Shown: positions 1 through 11,200, counted from the stretch's first letter. The stretch: 64,000 bases of DNA from Strongylocentrotus droebachiensis (GCA_035222895.1 JAVYIG010000315.1:358001-422000), one strand, 5' to 3'. A program made the numbers and translations. The notes: a model not told the origin generated them from the letters alone.

Positions 1-599
1 TCGCTTTAGAAATAGACTTCAGCTTTCGACTGTAAATTGTTTTTTATATTTTAGACAAGCTAGATTTTAGCTCTTTCAAATGAACGATTTAAAAAAGTAT
101 ACATATTATTTCCATTGTTCTTTGTTAGAAGCCCTATTGTTCTCTCGTGAATCACAGTTAAAAAAAAGGTCAAGACTTCGATTTTGGGATGTTTGGTACT
201 GAAAACCATGGTAATACCATGTTCTTTTTTTATAAGCGCTATGTTCAGGGTGGTGTAGTATGAACTGGGAAAATACACTAACATCTCCTTTGTAAGTTCA
301 CTGCTGTATGTTATGATATTGTCCTAACAAGTATTCTCTCCTCTAGTCCAGATTGTGATCGTTGATTTCTTTTTGGGACGCCCTGTACATAATTGATTCA
401 GTTCTAACCTCATGTGCAAGTGCCTTAGACAACTTAGATTTCATCCTGTTATTGATGTCATCCCATTGTGATTCTGGTTACAAGTGATCATGGAAAGTAA
501 CAAAAGTAACAAATATTGATTAATAAAATTAGGCAATTTAATTTTAGACTCTAACATAGAATATTACCTTCAAAAGAAAATTAGGTTAAGTGGAAAATA
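1..599. other. no gene seen; possible mariner-type end
   Basis: I see no exon with splice signals here. Around 366-390 the string tttttgggacgccctgtaca resembles the transposon end found at 25021 and 40570 (a TA followed by CAGTGCGTCCCAGAAAAA). It may therefore be the edge of an old Tc1/mariner-like copy. The rest is AT-rich sequence without recognisable content. Confidence 0.3.
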
Positions 600-1046
600 T
601 TGAATGAAAATGAATGCGATGTTTGTAATTGTGTTAAGGCATCAGAAAAGCTAAGGACCCTATGGAAAGAACAGAAAAAGGAGAGGAGAGATCAATTCAA
701 CTGGCAAAAGAAAAAATGCAATAAACCAAGCAAGGACAGAAAAGTACCAACAGAAAATAAGGATGGTGAAGAGGAGTGCGGAGATGGAAGGGCAGTTCTG
801 CTCTCAGACGGAAGGAACTCCACCCCTGGATCAATCAGCAGCACCTGTTCGGGCAGCAAAGTCACATTACAAAAAGAAAATTGTTGAAAGACTGCCACCT
901 GACCCCTCACTGAAGGCTGTTGTCCTGGATGTTGCAATTCAGCATCAAACACCAACATCTCGCAGGATAATAACAAACAAACTGGGGATGCTTTCTCCGG
1001 ATGCGAGGAGGAAACTCTGTGATTCAAAATTGATCAGGGAGTCGGT

Positions 1047-1180
1047 GGGAGGAGTTTCGGGAGAAGAGAAAAGATTCCCTGTCTCCAGAGGTAATGAACT
1101 TGGTTTTGGAGTTCTACCAACAAAACGAGACGAGCTCCAGCATGCCAAACCCATGCAGTGCCCTACAGAAAGATGGCGAG
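1047..1180 (+). repeat. direct repeat, copy 1 (134 bp)
   Basis: Nearly identical to 1324-1455, with a 2 bp indel in attccctgtctcc versus attccgtctcc and a few substitutions. It lies within the transposase-like relic and duplicates the coding segment around SPEVMNLVLEF. Confidence 0.9.
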
Positions 1181-1323
1181 ATGAAAGATGTGGCCAGGCG
1201 CAGATCTATCGCTTTATTAATATGCAATGATGGCCAAGAATAAGAGCCTGAAATTGTCAAAAAGTGCAAGCATTTCACGAAAGGTGGCCCAGGAGATCAA
1301 CAGCATACAGAAGGAGGAGAACT

Positions 1324-1455
1324 GGGAGGAGTTTCGGGAGAAGAGAAAAGATTCCGTCTCCAGAGGTAATGAACTTGGTTTTGGAGTTCTACCAACAAAA
1401 CGAGACGAGCTCCAGCATACCAAACCCACGCAGTGCCTTACAGAAAGATGGCGAG
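1324..1455 (+). repeat. direct repeat, copy 2 (132 bp)
   Basis: Second copy of the 1047-1180 segment, separated by 143 bp. The high identity suggests a fairly recent internal duplication. Confidence 0.9.
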
Positions 1456-1554
1456 GTGATAGCCAGAAAAGTCATGATATCAACCCTGGCAGCTTCATTA
1501 TATACCTTTGAGCACATAAATATATGTCCGTTTCCCGCAATTTCTGCTGTTTTC

Positions 1555-1818
1555 GATGTGTGTGTCTATGTTCAAGCTTGTACAGGACGATTGGACGATT
1601 AAAAGAGGTATTGAACGTAATTAAAAGTCTGCCAAGCTTTTTTGCGTGTGTGAGTCGCAGAATAAGTAAAGAAACATTGGTAGTAGTTTGATAAAAAATA
1701 ATTAGCTTCATAAGCCTGCCGTAAATTTCGTCCAAACGGACCGCAAGGTCTAGCTCCGCGCATTCTGACCGCTGAGCGGCGCAATCAACCGGCGCTTCAC
1801 ATGGTGTCAGAAGTGGGA
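1555..1818 (+). mobile_element. putative 5' LTR end and primer-binding site of a Ty3/gypsy-type retroelement
   Basis: At 1802-1818 the sequence tggtgtcagaagtggga has the form of a primer-binding site complementary to the 3' end of a tRNA-Leu-type primer. It directly follows a sequence ending in CA at 1801, as an LTR would. The left LTR edge near 1555 (TGTGTG) is a guess, because no matching 3' LTR was found. The integrase tail that follows supports an LTR retroelement. Confidence 0.45.
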
Positions 1819-2039
1819 TTCGGCAATGGAGCAATCAACGTGGAGAAATGCGAATCAGCTATTAAACACCAGCTGTAAGACCAACTGACGAAGCAGCAGC
1901 ACCATGGTCCAAAAAACGCAAGACGGCTGTTGGAGCATTGGAACGCCCTAGAGATGAACAACGATGTCTTGGTACGCTGATGGGAGTCAGCAGACGGCAC
2001 CAATGTCAGGAAGCAGATTGTTCTACCAAGAGGGCACAT

Positions 2040-2342
2040 GAGCAAGCACGTGCAAGAATAGGTCAGGCATGCAAAAAGCAGAAGCGGTACTACGACCGGA
2101 GAGCACAAAGCACCTGATTCAACGTTGGACAGTATGCATGGCTCTGACAAAAGATGCGAGGGAAGGGCCGCTGTCCGAGGCTGCCATATCTCATTGTGAC
2201 GAGGTTATCAGATGTGACTGTACGACTGCAGCTAACACCAAGGGTTAAACTAGTGGTCACTAGCGACTTGTATGGGAATTTCAACCTAGCAGAGCAAACA
2301 GGTCGAGTGAGACCCAGTACGAGATGGCAGATCCACTGGTAG
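2040..2342 (+). pseudogene. integrase C-terminal relic of a Ty3/gypsy-type retrotransposon
   Basis: One frame reads through the typical end of a Ty3/gypsy pol polyprotein: ARIGQACKKQKRYYDRRAQS, then FNVGQYAWL, then KGRCPRLPYLI and LSDVTVRLQLTP. It is interrupted by two in-frame TGA codons (2115-2117 and about 2148). Only about 0.2 kb separates it from the primer-binding site, so gag, protease, reverse transcriptase and most of integrase have been deleted. This is the remnant of a collapsed element. Confidence 0.7.
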
Positions 2343-2718
2343 CAGAGGCTAGTGACTTGAATGATTAGACGATTACTAGTGCAAGCTGGGCTGATCAGAC
2401 ACCAGATAGAAGTTGGGGGTCTACTGGTGTTCCAGTGAGGGACCAAGCTTAAGACAATTCAGCAGGCGAAAGTGCTATCCAAGACGAAACATTTTTTAGA
2501 CATGATTATGATTTCGCTAATGATTGCGTCTAAACTCTTGCAAACATTGGGTCAGCTCTATATGAACATTTTTGTTGCTACAAGGCGGTTCAGCTCCCCT
2601 GTAGCTATGCAAGATCTGACTGATAAACCTATCATGGGCCGAGTCAAGGCTCAAAATACATGTGGGCTATGAGCGATTCGCCCTCGTGAGCTACATATAT
2701 CGCCTCTGTCAGATTGCT

Positions 2719-2754
2719 CACGGGGGCAATTGCAAAATAAAAAATTGCCCCTGT
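2719..2754. repeat. small hairpin (cacgggggcaatt / aattgcccctgtg)
   Basis: Imperfect inverted repeat with an A/T-rich loop. Its right arm ends in cccctgtgg, which is also the end of the 4306-4340 hairpin. Together the two bracket the block of LINE ORF1-like fragments. Confidence 0.6.
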
Positions 2755-3059
2755 GGAATTATAAAATTAAGATCATCTTTTCTGTTATAATTTTCACACA
2801 TTATTGAGTTTCAACTTTCAAACCAATGAAATGAACTATGGAAGTTAGATTAGCGTGCAGGATTCCTCGCTTGAATTTGTTGGTGTCTAGAGGCCGCCAT
2901 ATTGTAAAAAATGTACGCTTATTCGCCGGAAGATGGCACTATGTCTCCCATGTCCACACCTCTATTGGACCTACTATGACCTACGACGAGTAAGGACGTG
3001 TGTGGACCCTTCTCCTCGAAATGTGTATTGACTGTTTTGATAGATCGTAATAAAAAAAT

Positions 3060-3540
3060 GTTATTCCGCATCTTCAGCGGCGATTTGAAAGTGAAATCAA
3101 GAAAATGAAAGATAAACTCACAAAAATGGAAATCTACAATCGTTGAATGAATCTTCTTTTCTTTGGCATAGTCATAGAGGAAAAGCCCAACGAAAATGTG
3201 TATGCAGGTATGAGAGAAAATGTTTCTTACCTGGGAATCAACGAGTCGGATGCTAACAACATAGCCCTCGTGAACGCTCACCGCCTCCCCAGCCGATGTG
3301 TTGGGGAACGACGGGGGCCTAACGCAATCATAGCGAAGTTTGTGTACAAGCACGACCGGGAGAGAGTCTTGCGTTCCTTTGAGGACCGCCAAGGCCATCA
3401 TGGAGGAACGCCAACACCTCACCCCCGGCCCGCAGCCGGCCCTGAACGTCGGATCACCGTTCGCACAGACCTTCCTCCAGCGCTTAAGGTTCAACGCGGG
3501 CGCCGTTACTCTCGGTTGCGGTGGTGTTAGACTTAGATCT
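3060..3540 (+). pseudogene. LINE ORF1-like fragment A
   Basis: The frame runs from KDKLTKMEIYNR, through an in-frame TGA, into MNLLFFGIVIEEKP and AHRLPSRC, then IIAKFVYKHDRERVL. This is the pattern of the RNA-binding core of a LINE ORF1 (transposase_22-like) protein: a coiled-coil tail, an RRM-like beta strand, the HR motif and the PR(P)IIxKF strand. It ends abruptly and is followed by a second, different ORF1-like piece. Confidence 0.55.
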
Positions 3541-3549
3541 GTATTGACT

Positions 3550-4261
3550 TTATCACCTGATCAAGCGATGATCCGTGACATAGCCCTGCTAGCAAAGCGG
3601 GGCCCCACCGGACCTAAAGGCGCTGATGCCGAGGAAATACTGTTCCGTGATCTTATGACGGATCAATTTGCTCTGATTCAGGATAGATTGGACAAGTTTG
3701 AAAGGAAGCCAAACTGACCAAAATTGTGGCTTCAATTACAATTAACGCGAATGAGACAGAAAAACTTGAGACAGAGGTGAGACCACAGATGCAGCATCAA
3801 TTCAAGGAGGAGATTGATCAGGTGTCTAGGGAGTTGGAGAGGATAAACGTATACTTGGCTCTGTAAAATTTGGTTTTTTTCAGGATCCCAGACAGGGGCA
3901 GTCGGGAAGAACCAGAAGATACAAGGAAGTGGTTAGGGAGTTTTTGAAAGAGAATTTGAAGTTTGAGGAGGAGGAGGTGCAAGGAATTGAATTTCACCGG
4001 ATTCATAGATGTGCAGCCCAGACTAAACCACGCCCAATTAAGGCTAGAATGCTTCGCTGCGGCAACAAGCAGAAGATCCTGCGGAACGCCCACAATTTGA
4101 AGGGTACAAAGATGGTAATCACAGATGACTTGCCAAAATCGGTTCGTGAGGCAAGGAAATCTCAGTTTCGACTACTACACGTCGCCAAAGCAGCTGGGAA
4201 AACGGCCTTTTTCTCTAGAGCGGAGCCGATGAAGCTTTACATCGATCACAATTTGTATTAG
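3550..4261 (+). pseudogene. LINE ORF1-like fragment B (coiled coil, RRM, C-terminal domain)
   Basis: Frame-shifted pieces read in order: SPDQAMIRDIALLAKR; a coiled coil (QFALIQDRLDKFERK and onward to about 3840); an RRM-like segment (DTRKVVREFLKENLKF, EFHRIHRCA); the PRPIKARMLRCGNKQKIL strand; and a C-terminal domain with TDDLPKSVREARK, AFFSRAEPMKLYID and a terminal stop near 4259. This is the usual domain order of LINE ORF1p nucleic-acid chaperones. At least one frameshift and a stop codon show that it is decayed. Confidence 0.65.
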
Positions 4262-4305
4262 AAAAAAGAGCCCTGTCAGTGCTAAAAGAGCTCCCTGAGA
4301 AGACT

Positions 4306-4340
4306 CACAGGGGCTCTTTTTGGGGGGAAGAGCCCCTGTG
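4306..4340. repeat. perfect 13 bp stem hairpin
   Basis: cacaggggctctt pairs perfectly with aagagcccctgtg around a short T/G-rich loop, just after the ORF1 fragment B stop. Together with the 2719-2754 hairpin it brackets the ORF1 fragments. Confidence 0.75.
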
Positions 4341-4345
4341 GACAA

Positions 4346-4734
4346 AAATTAATTTGAAGCCTCAACAAGCATAAGAAGGGATACGCACAACTCAACAAGG
4401 AGGCACTAGCGATGTTTTGGTCATTGGCTGATATTTTGTGGACTTTTCCCCACAATGCATTGCATAAAATCGACTAAATACTGGTGTCACTAGATGGAGC
4501 TGTTAATTGTGAATCTACCCTATTGGCCTGGAAATTCCAACGACATCACCATGCACTACACATTTAGAACATAGTGAAACTGTGTGTCTGTGATTTATAG
4601 TCAAACTCTAAAATACCTGTAAAGAAGGATCTTCCCATAGTGCTCTATACACCCGTAATGTGGTAAAAAAATCATGGCTTGAACAACGTCACATCTCACA
4701 CGTTCATTCTTTTACATTACATATTTATTGCATA
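4346..4734. other. intergenic, nothing recognised
   Basis: AT-rich sequence between the LINE relic and the MITE downstream of the ARH3 stop codon. No exon, RNA gene or repeat family was recognised. Confidence 0.4.
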
Positions 4735-4736
4735 TA

Positions 4737-4930
4737 CAGTCAAACCTGCTTTAGTGACCACCTGTTTACAGAGACAACCTGTCTATAAAGACCACATGTT
4801 TTGTTTCCCTTGAAAATGGTTTCTCATTGAAGCATGTACTAAAGTAACCCGTCTACAAAGACCACCTGTCTACAAAGACCACTTTTTGTGTGTCCCTTGA
4901 GTGGTCGCTATAGACATGCAGGTTTGACTG
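4737..4930. mobile_element. TA-flanked MITE (pogo/Tc1-mariner-like)
   Basis: Terminal inverted repeats CAGTCAAACCTGC (4737-4749) and GCAGGTTTGACTG (4918-4930) are flanked by TA at 4735-4736 and 4931-4932. The interior repeats variants of gaccacctgtctacaaaga. This is a 194 bp non-autonomous element. Its right end lies two bases from the ARH3 stop codon (minus strand), so it should form the beginning of the ARH3 3' UTR. Confidence 0.85.
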
Positions 4931-4932
4931 TA

Positions 4933-5237
4933 TTACAAATTCAAGAAATTGCTACTAAAGTGAATCTCATAGATGGCATCGGCCTGCCGAATCGCTGCAT
5001 CCGTTCCCTCACACACGGTCCTCCAATCGGCAGGGATCGGTTCGATACCGTAGAAGGCCCCGGCGATGGCACCCGCCATTGAAGCGATTGTATCGGTGTC
5101 ACCGTCCAACGAGATGGCATAGAGGATGGTGCGTTCCAGGGCATTGGAAGTAGAGGGGATGCCTTCCACCGGTGTCTGGCAGCGCAGGAAGGAATAGATG
5201 GCTGCCGGTACGCTCTTGTGAGCTGAAATCTCATTAC
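4933..5237 (-). CDS. ADPRS: ARH3 exon 6 (last; second metal cluster)
   Basis: Begins (G)NEISAHKSVPAAIYSFLRC, contains DGDTDTIASMAGAIAGAFYG with D317, D319 and T320, and ends IHFSSNFLNL followed by TAA (4933-4935). Acceptor tctgtag|GTAATG. The stop codon lies next to the TA target-site copy of the 4737-4930 MITE, so the last few residues may differ from relatives lacking that insertion. Confidence 0.92.
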
Positions 5238-8200
5238 CTACAGAAGACGACACAAACAGAGATCATTCTTAATACCGTACATTCGATACATGCAATACTG
5301 GGGGTGTTTCATACAGCTGTTCCTAAAGTTACGCATGATTTTACGAACGACTTGAATATGAAGTGCCAGATAGGATGCCCAAAGTTTTTCCAAAGTTTTT
5401 AACAAAGTGTGACTATATTTCCAATAACCTCAATTAAATTATAGCAAAAAATATACTTTGCATTAAAAATGATTGTTGTAATAAGAATGTTAATCTACAT
5501 CAGCACAGTTCAACTTAAGTTGATGCAGTTAAAAAATGATTGAGCATCTCCTTTGGCTTTTCAAAGATAAGTCGTTCGTAAAGTCATGCGTAACTTTACG
5601 AACGGCTTCATGAAATACCCCCAGTTGGTTTCATTTACTTTAGTGGATGGTAGATACCTGCTGGGTATTCTATTTTACTTGCAACATGGCAACACATTCA
5701 TAATACCTGTAATATTCCTTTTTACTTCTAATGCAGTATTTACTTCACTTGAGATGCTATTGATAGGAATTATGCAAGTGGATAAACAACCAAAAAACTT
5801 AATATGTTGGATGAACCATCAGAAATGTTATAATACAGGACCAAAGGCAATGCACTGTTTTAGTAAAAGTACCCTTACAGGGAGTAAAAACCTGATTCTC
5901 CCTTAACACTTTGATTAATACTTTCTCGCCTCTCTGCACTGTCACTCAATTGCCACACATGCAACTTGGCACAAAATGATAGGCATCAATTGATGGAAGA
6001 ATTGCATTGTGCAACACCATGGCTTTGTAAAATTACCCATTCCAGATCTTGATTAGCTCATTTTAACCCAGGTACAGATGTATCTTGCATTGGAAACGGT
6101 TAGGGAGATTATTAAAGTGGCATATAATGAGTTATTATCATTATTAAAATTAATGTTATTATTATCATTATTTTCATCATCAATATCATCATAATTGTTA
6201 TAATTATTATTATTACAATTATTATAAAGTGCTTTGAAGGGTAGAGGCGAACTGAATCACAGAATCCCTCGGGTCTCTCTGCCTGGTTTTTCATGCCACT
6301 TCATGTACATGTATGAATGTAGAACATAGTTATGACAAACTTCAAAAAGTTTACACTGGACTTTGAATTAAAACCTTTTATCAATGCTCATGGCATCAGG
6401 GGTCCTTAGTCTTTGCTTTCTCGAATTCACAAATAAGAAATAAAGCTAAGAAATTAATCATTGTTCACCTAGAACTGTTGCTTACCTAGTTCAGCTGCTA
6501 CTTTTTTGATATCAGCATCTTCCTCTAGGAGAGGTTTGAATAATCTCAATCTTCTGCAATATTCTCCGCTCTGGGTCCCACCTGTAGTAGAATCATTGTT
6601 TGACCTGAAAAACATTGAAGCAAGAGTAAGGTATCAAGAAATATAAGTAATAAGACAACAGCGACTCCAATATATGGCACCCTTGGAATAAGATTTGTTA
6701 TACTCTCTGATTTTTGTCACAAATTTTCTAAAGAAAAGGACCTTGAATACTATAGAAATTGTTATTTTGTCATCATTAGCGTATAATTTCATCATCTCCA
6801 GAGGTACTGTAATATCATAATCTTGGACATAATGTATCAATCGGGAAAAAGGAAAAGTGTGAGAAATGCGGAGAAGCAGCCAACGAAGGTGAAAGTGGAC
6901 CCACCCTATGACACGTCACCGACTATGGAATCAAACACACGGGATACCTCTGGCAAGGCTGTATACGCGAGTGCAGCGAACCGCACCGAGGATTTCTTCA
7001 GCAGCGACACGTATGAGGAGCCTACGCTAAGCGAATTGAAGCCTACCACGGACACCACCCAGGATACCTCCCAGCCTCAGCTACCCCCAAATGTTGAAAG
7101 TCTTCTCAAAGCCGTGACCAACAGATTTGAGCAGATGCTACACCAGTCTGTCGACAAGATCCTCAAGAAGCTTCAAGTTGTTGAGGATAATGTCGCTTCG
7201 CTGGAATTCAAGCCAAGCGAATAGATGAGCTTTTTCTTTATCGTCAGCGCGTTGAATCAGAGTTTTCCATATTAAAGGAGGAAGATATCTAAGCTTAGAA
7301 AAGAAGTGAGGGGGCATAAGGAAGCAGCTAACAAAAATGAAAGATTCAGCAGGAGAAACAACATCAGGTTGGTCGGCATCTCCGAAGCTGGAGCAAACCA
7401 AAAGGATAACTGCATCAAAATCGTTGAAGGAAGCATTAGCAGCAAGTTTGCAATCATCACTAAGGTAGATCAGGGAATAATTTTCCCGGTATCGCATCGC
7501 AATTTGCGACGCATTTTCAGCCATTTGCTACACATCTTTTTTATGAATCGCAATTGCTGCGATGCAAATGCAAACATACATGTTTAAGGGCGGGCCCATC
7601 ACACCTCTGTACAATTACAAGTGCGAGTGAGTAGCCCGTTTCGCGATCGCCGGCCCTGTAATCAGAATACAGGGCCGGCGATCGCGAAATTGGCTACTCA
7701 CTCGCACTTGTATGTTTGCATTTGCATCGCAGCAATTGTGATTCATGTAAACACAGCGTAACTACTGTGCGTGAAGTATACTGCAGTGACTCTCTAACCG
7801 TGAAGCTTATACACATACACCCATTGTCGCGCAAGCACATGGTGTGCTACGATCACCTTCTAACCGCGATTGTTGTTTTGAGGCATGGTTCGCGCGATCA
7901 TTGCACAATGCAATGACAATGCACGTGGGATCTAATTACATGCATTGCATGTGCGCGATGCCTCGTACCTGGGAGTTGTTTGTTTACTGTCACTGCAGCA
8001 AGCGGCCATATCCATTTTGAGGACTAGAAATGTGAGTACACCCACCCTGTTTAAATGTACATTGATCTTATTGAAGTGGGCAGAAAATGTGCGCTTTGCT
8101 ATATGAGAACAAAATTGCGATACAAATTTATCCAACTGCTATGCAAAAATTATTTTGTATAGCAGTTTTGCTATGCAATTTTTTTGCTGAAAATTATTCC

Positions 8201-11200
8201 CTGTAGATCGTGCCCATCACGACGGGATAAAAAGGGCAGGTAAGCCGCGACATGTTGTTGTAAAGTTGCTTTCCTATCGCGACAAAGTTGACATTATGTC
8301 AAAAGCCCACAGAGTACTACAAGGTGAAGAGTATTTTATAACTGATGACCTAACAAAGGTTGACCTACTAGAGAAAATGAAATGGTCGAAGCATGTCAAG
8401 GATCTTTACCAGAAGGACACCAAGCTAAGATTCTATGCCGGTAAATCTTGTATGCTTAGTGGCGTGCCATACAAATTTAAAGAGTAAGATTTGTAATTTA
8501 GTTAGCCAAGCTATAAAAGTAATTTACTTGCTTTGTTGTCTTTCTTTTTCTTTAAAACAGAGAAAGAAATCTCAATACTAATGCTTTAACTTGATTTTAC
8601 TTGATAAATTTGTATACCAGCTGCATGACATATGCAGATAAGATTTGTAATTTAGTTAAGCCGAGCTATATTAGTCATTTACTTTGCCTTATTTTTTCTT
8701 CAAAACAGAGAAAGAAATCTCAAAACTAATGCTTCAACTTGATTTGACTTGATAAATTTTCATACCACCTAAATGTATATGCAAATAAGATTTGTGTCTA
8801 CCGTATATACCTAATGACGAAATGGATGGAAAAGATCAAAGAAAGAGAGCGAAAGTAGAATGAAAGAAAAAGACAGCAACAACAGAAGGCAATGGACAAG
8901 CTCCAGAAAGCAAACAACACAAAAAGGGTTAGGAATTGGAGATTAAGAGTCCAGCTACAACCAAGTACATCGAACACAAATGAAGACCTTTCATCTGATG
9001 CCACTTTGATGCAAACACCAACACCCGGCAATGCAGCAAGCCCAGCGTGCTGGTCAACAAGGAGAGCTGTGAGAAATGCTAAGCGCATCCTTCCTAATAC
9101 AGAGATGCCAACCTCTTGAAACAAAAAATCAGATTTTGGAGAGAAAAATCATATTTTCACGAAAATTCGACACTACCACTGGCCCGTCGGCCCCGGGCCA
9201 GTAGAATTTCAGAAAAATGTTTTACTGGTAGGCCTAAGTACGGTCAAGTAAAATGTTTGCTCTTAAATTAAAATCGAATGAGAAAGTTGTAAAGCAAAGT
9301 GTATTTGGGTTTGCAGGGGTTTACTTGTGTATGTTTCTATGCAATTCCGCTGTTTTTATGGGTTTTAAAAAAAAAAAAAAAAAAAAAAAAATGACCGCTC
9401 GTACTGCATATCACCTGGAGACGGCAATTTTTTTTTTTTTTTTTTTTTTTTGTTTTGTTGTTGTTGTTGTTGAAAAATCGAATTTTAAGAGGTGATATTA
9501 TCGTATTTCACTCTTATTATCGTACTAAATACTAAATACGATTTAATACTGGTTGGCATCTCTGCTAATACGCCAACAAGAAGGGGGCAAGTTGTAGAGA
9601 AGCTGCTAGATAGCCCCAGAGTGTCAAACTACCTGTCAAGAAAAAACATCATAGTCAGCAATGAACAGAAGAAAAAGAATGAGTTTGGTGAAGCTCTCAT
9701 TGGTGTACTGGATGAATCTCTTGCCGAAAAAAAAGCCATCAGGTTCAAGCAGTAAATCAAAGGCTCGTGCATATTCAGCTCTGAAACACATTGCAGGTAC
9801 TCGCCTTGTGCTTCAACGATACTTCAGGCTACGAAAACGGCTGCCAAATGTTTCAAGCTAGAGGAAAGCCTGTGACACAGCACGGAAGAAAAGAAAAGAT
9901 AGAGTAAGCGATGAAATACGTCGGGAGATATCCGACTTCTATCTTCGACCTGAAGTCAGCAGAGAAGTACCAAGTATTAAAGCGAGAAGTGATTCATGTT
10001 ACAGATAAGCAAGGTGAAAAAGTAGCAGTCCAAAAGCATGTCATGGTGATGACCCTCGGAAATGCTTAATTATAGAGAATATAAGCAACACTATCCGGAT
10101 GTACAGGTGGGCTTCAGCACTTTCAAAAGCCTCAAGCCACAGCAAGTGAGGAAAGTCTCAGAAACAAATAGACGAACATGTCTATGCAAGATATGCTGTA
10201 ATGTAAAATTGAAAGTCGATGCCCTGAGGGGCGCTTCACAAAAACTTGTCATCAGTCACAAATGACAGTTGTTGTCTTAAGCTACTGAAATCCTTGCTTC
10301 TGATTGGTTATCAGCAGATTTGTCATTGATTTTTGTCATTTGTCATTGAAAAAAGGCTTTGTGAAACGGGTACCTGAAGACCTTCTTACAGAAAGTTGCC
10401 AAGGATGATCCAGGTTGCCACATTCACTAACATCACCAAAAAAGAACTTTCATCTCTTACTACATGTCACAATCTCACTGCGAATTGCCTTCAAAGAGAG
10501 TGTCCACACTGTGGAACTAGCAACCTGAAACAAACATTTGAATCATTCTTGTCCAAATTATATCGTGATGAACCTCTACATTGGTTCGAATGGGAGTACA
10601 TAAAGATTCAAAAGAAGGATAATGTCAAAACATGCATGTCATGTAAGTCACATGAGACATCTCTCCTTGGTCTCTTTGATGACCTGGACGATGATCCTTT
10701 GCAATATCCTGCACATGTGTTTCGAGCTGGATGGCAGCATGAACAGATGTGTCAGTGCATCAGTAAACTGGAAGAGGGCGAAGCAGCGGCTGTTACGAAT
10801 TTCAGTGAAAACTATTCCTGCCGTTTTCAAAATAAAATCCTAACAGCCTTCTTCGATCAGAATCAGGTCACCCTCCGTCCCAAGATGTTTTATTATGACA
10901 AAGAAATTGATGGTGAGATCAGGAGAGTGAAATAAGCAATAATAGTAATAATAATAAGAGTGAGTGACGATCTCAAACACGATGCTTGCCTGGTCAGGGA
11001 ATTCCAGGATAAAGCCCACACAATCATAGGCCAGTCAATCGAGGTAAGAAAGTTGTATGAGTGGACCGATGGCTGTGCAGCCCAATACAAGGCCAGGTCA
11101 GCTTTTGCAGACATAAGCATCCAAAATATAAAGTTGGAGAGAAATTTCTTTGAAACATGTCATGGCAAGAGGGTTTGTGATGGTCTTGGGGCTGTCATTA

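Larger units (their letters stand above)
600..1500 (+). pseudogene. 5' half of a DDE-type transposase-like relic (superfamily not assigned)
   Basis: Three overlapping plus-strand frames give pieces of one protein: a basic, charged N-terminus (600-760), a segment containing LSPDARRKLCDSK (about 890-1050), and a segment containing SPEVMNLVLEFYQQNE that occurs twice. The last segment matches in architecture the part of the 8812-11367 element that reads SDEIRREISDFYLRPEV, so I infer the same or a related family, widespread in marine invertebrate genomes. The DDE half is missing, frames shift, and an internal tandem duplication is present. It is clearly a dead copy. Family placement rests on pattern recall, not on a search. 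Confidence 0.5.
6823..8490 (+). pseudogene. L1/Tx1-type LINE ORF1 relic, split by a transposon
   Basis: The N-terminal part (6823-7222) has a low-complexity T/S/P-rich region and then a coiled coil (SLLKAVTNRFEQML...). After a stop and a frameshift it continues into NERFSRRNNIRLVGISEAGA up to 7464. The reading resumes at 8203 with VDRAHHDG, then LLSYRDKVDIMSKAHRVL, EYFITDDLTKVDLLEKMKW and LRFYAGK, ending at a stop near 8485. The order coiled coil - RRM (RRNNIRLVG) - HxxG - LLSYRDKV - ITDDLT is that of an L1-type ORF1p. The gap is a 731 bp insertion, and removing one target-site copy plus the insertion restores the codon phase. Confidence 0.75.

Noticed and set aside
60-284. 74-codon minus-strand frame
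   Set aside because: No homology, no splice context, AT-rich composition; consistent with chance.
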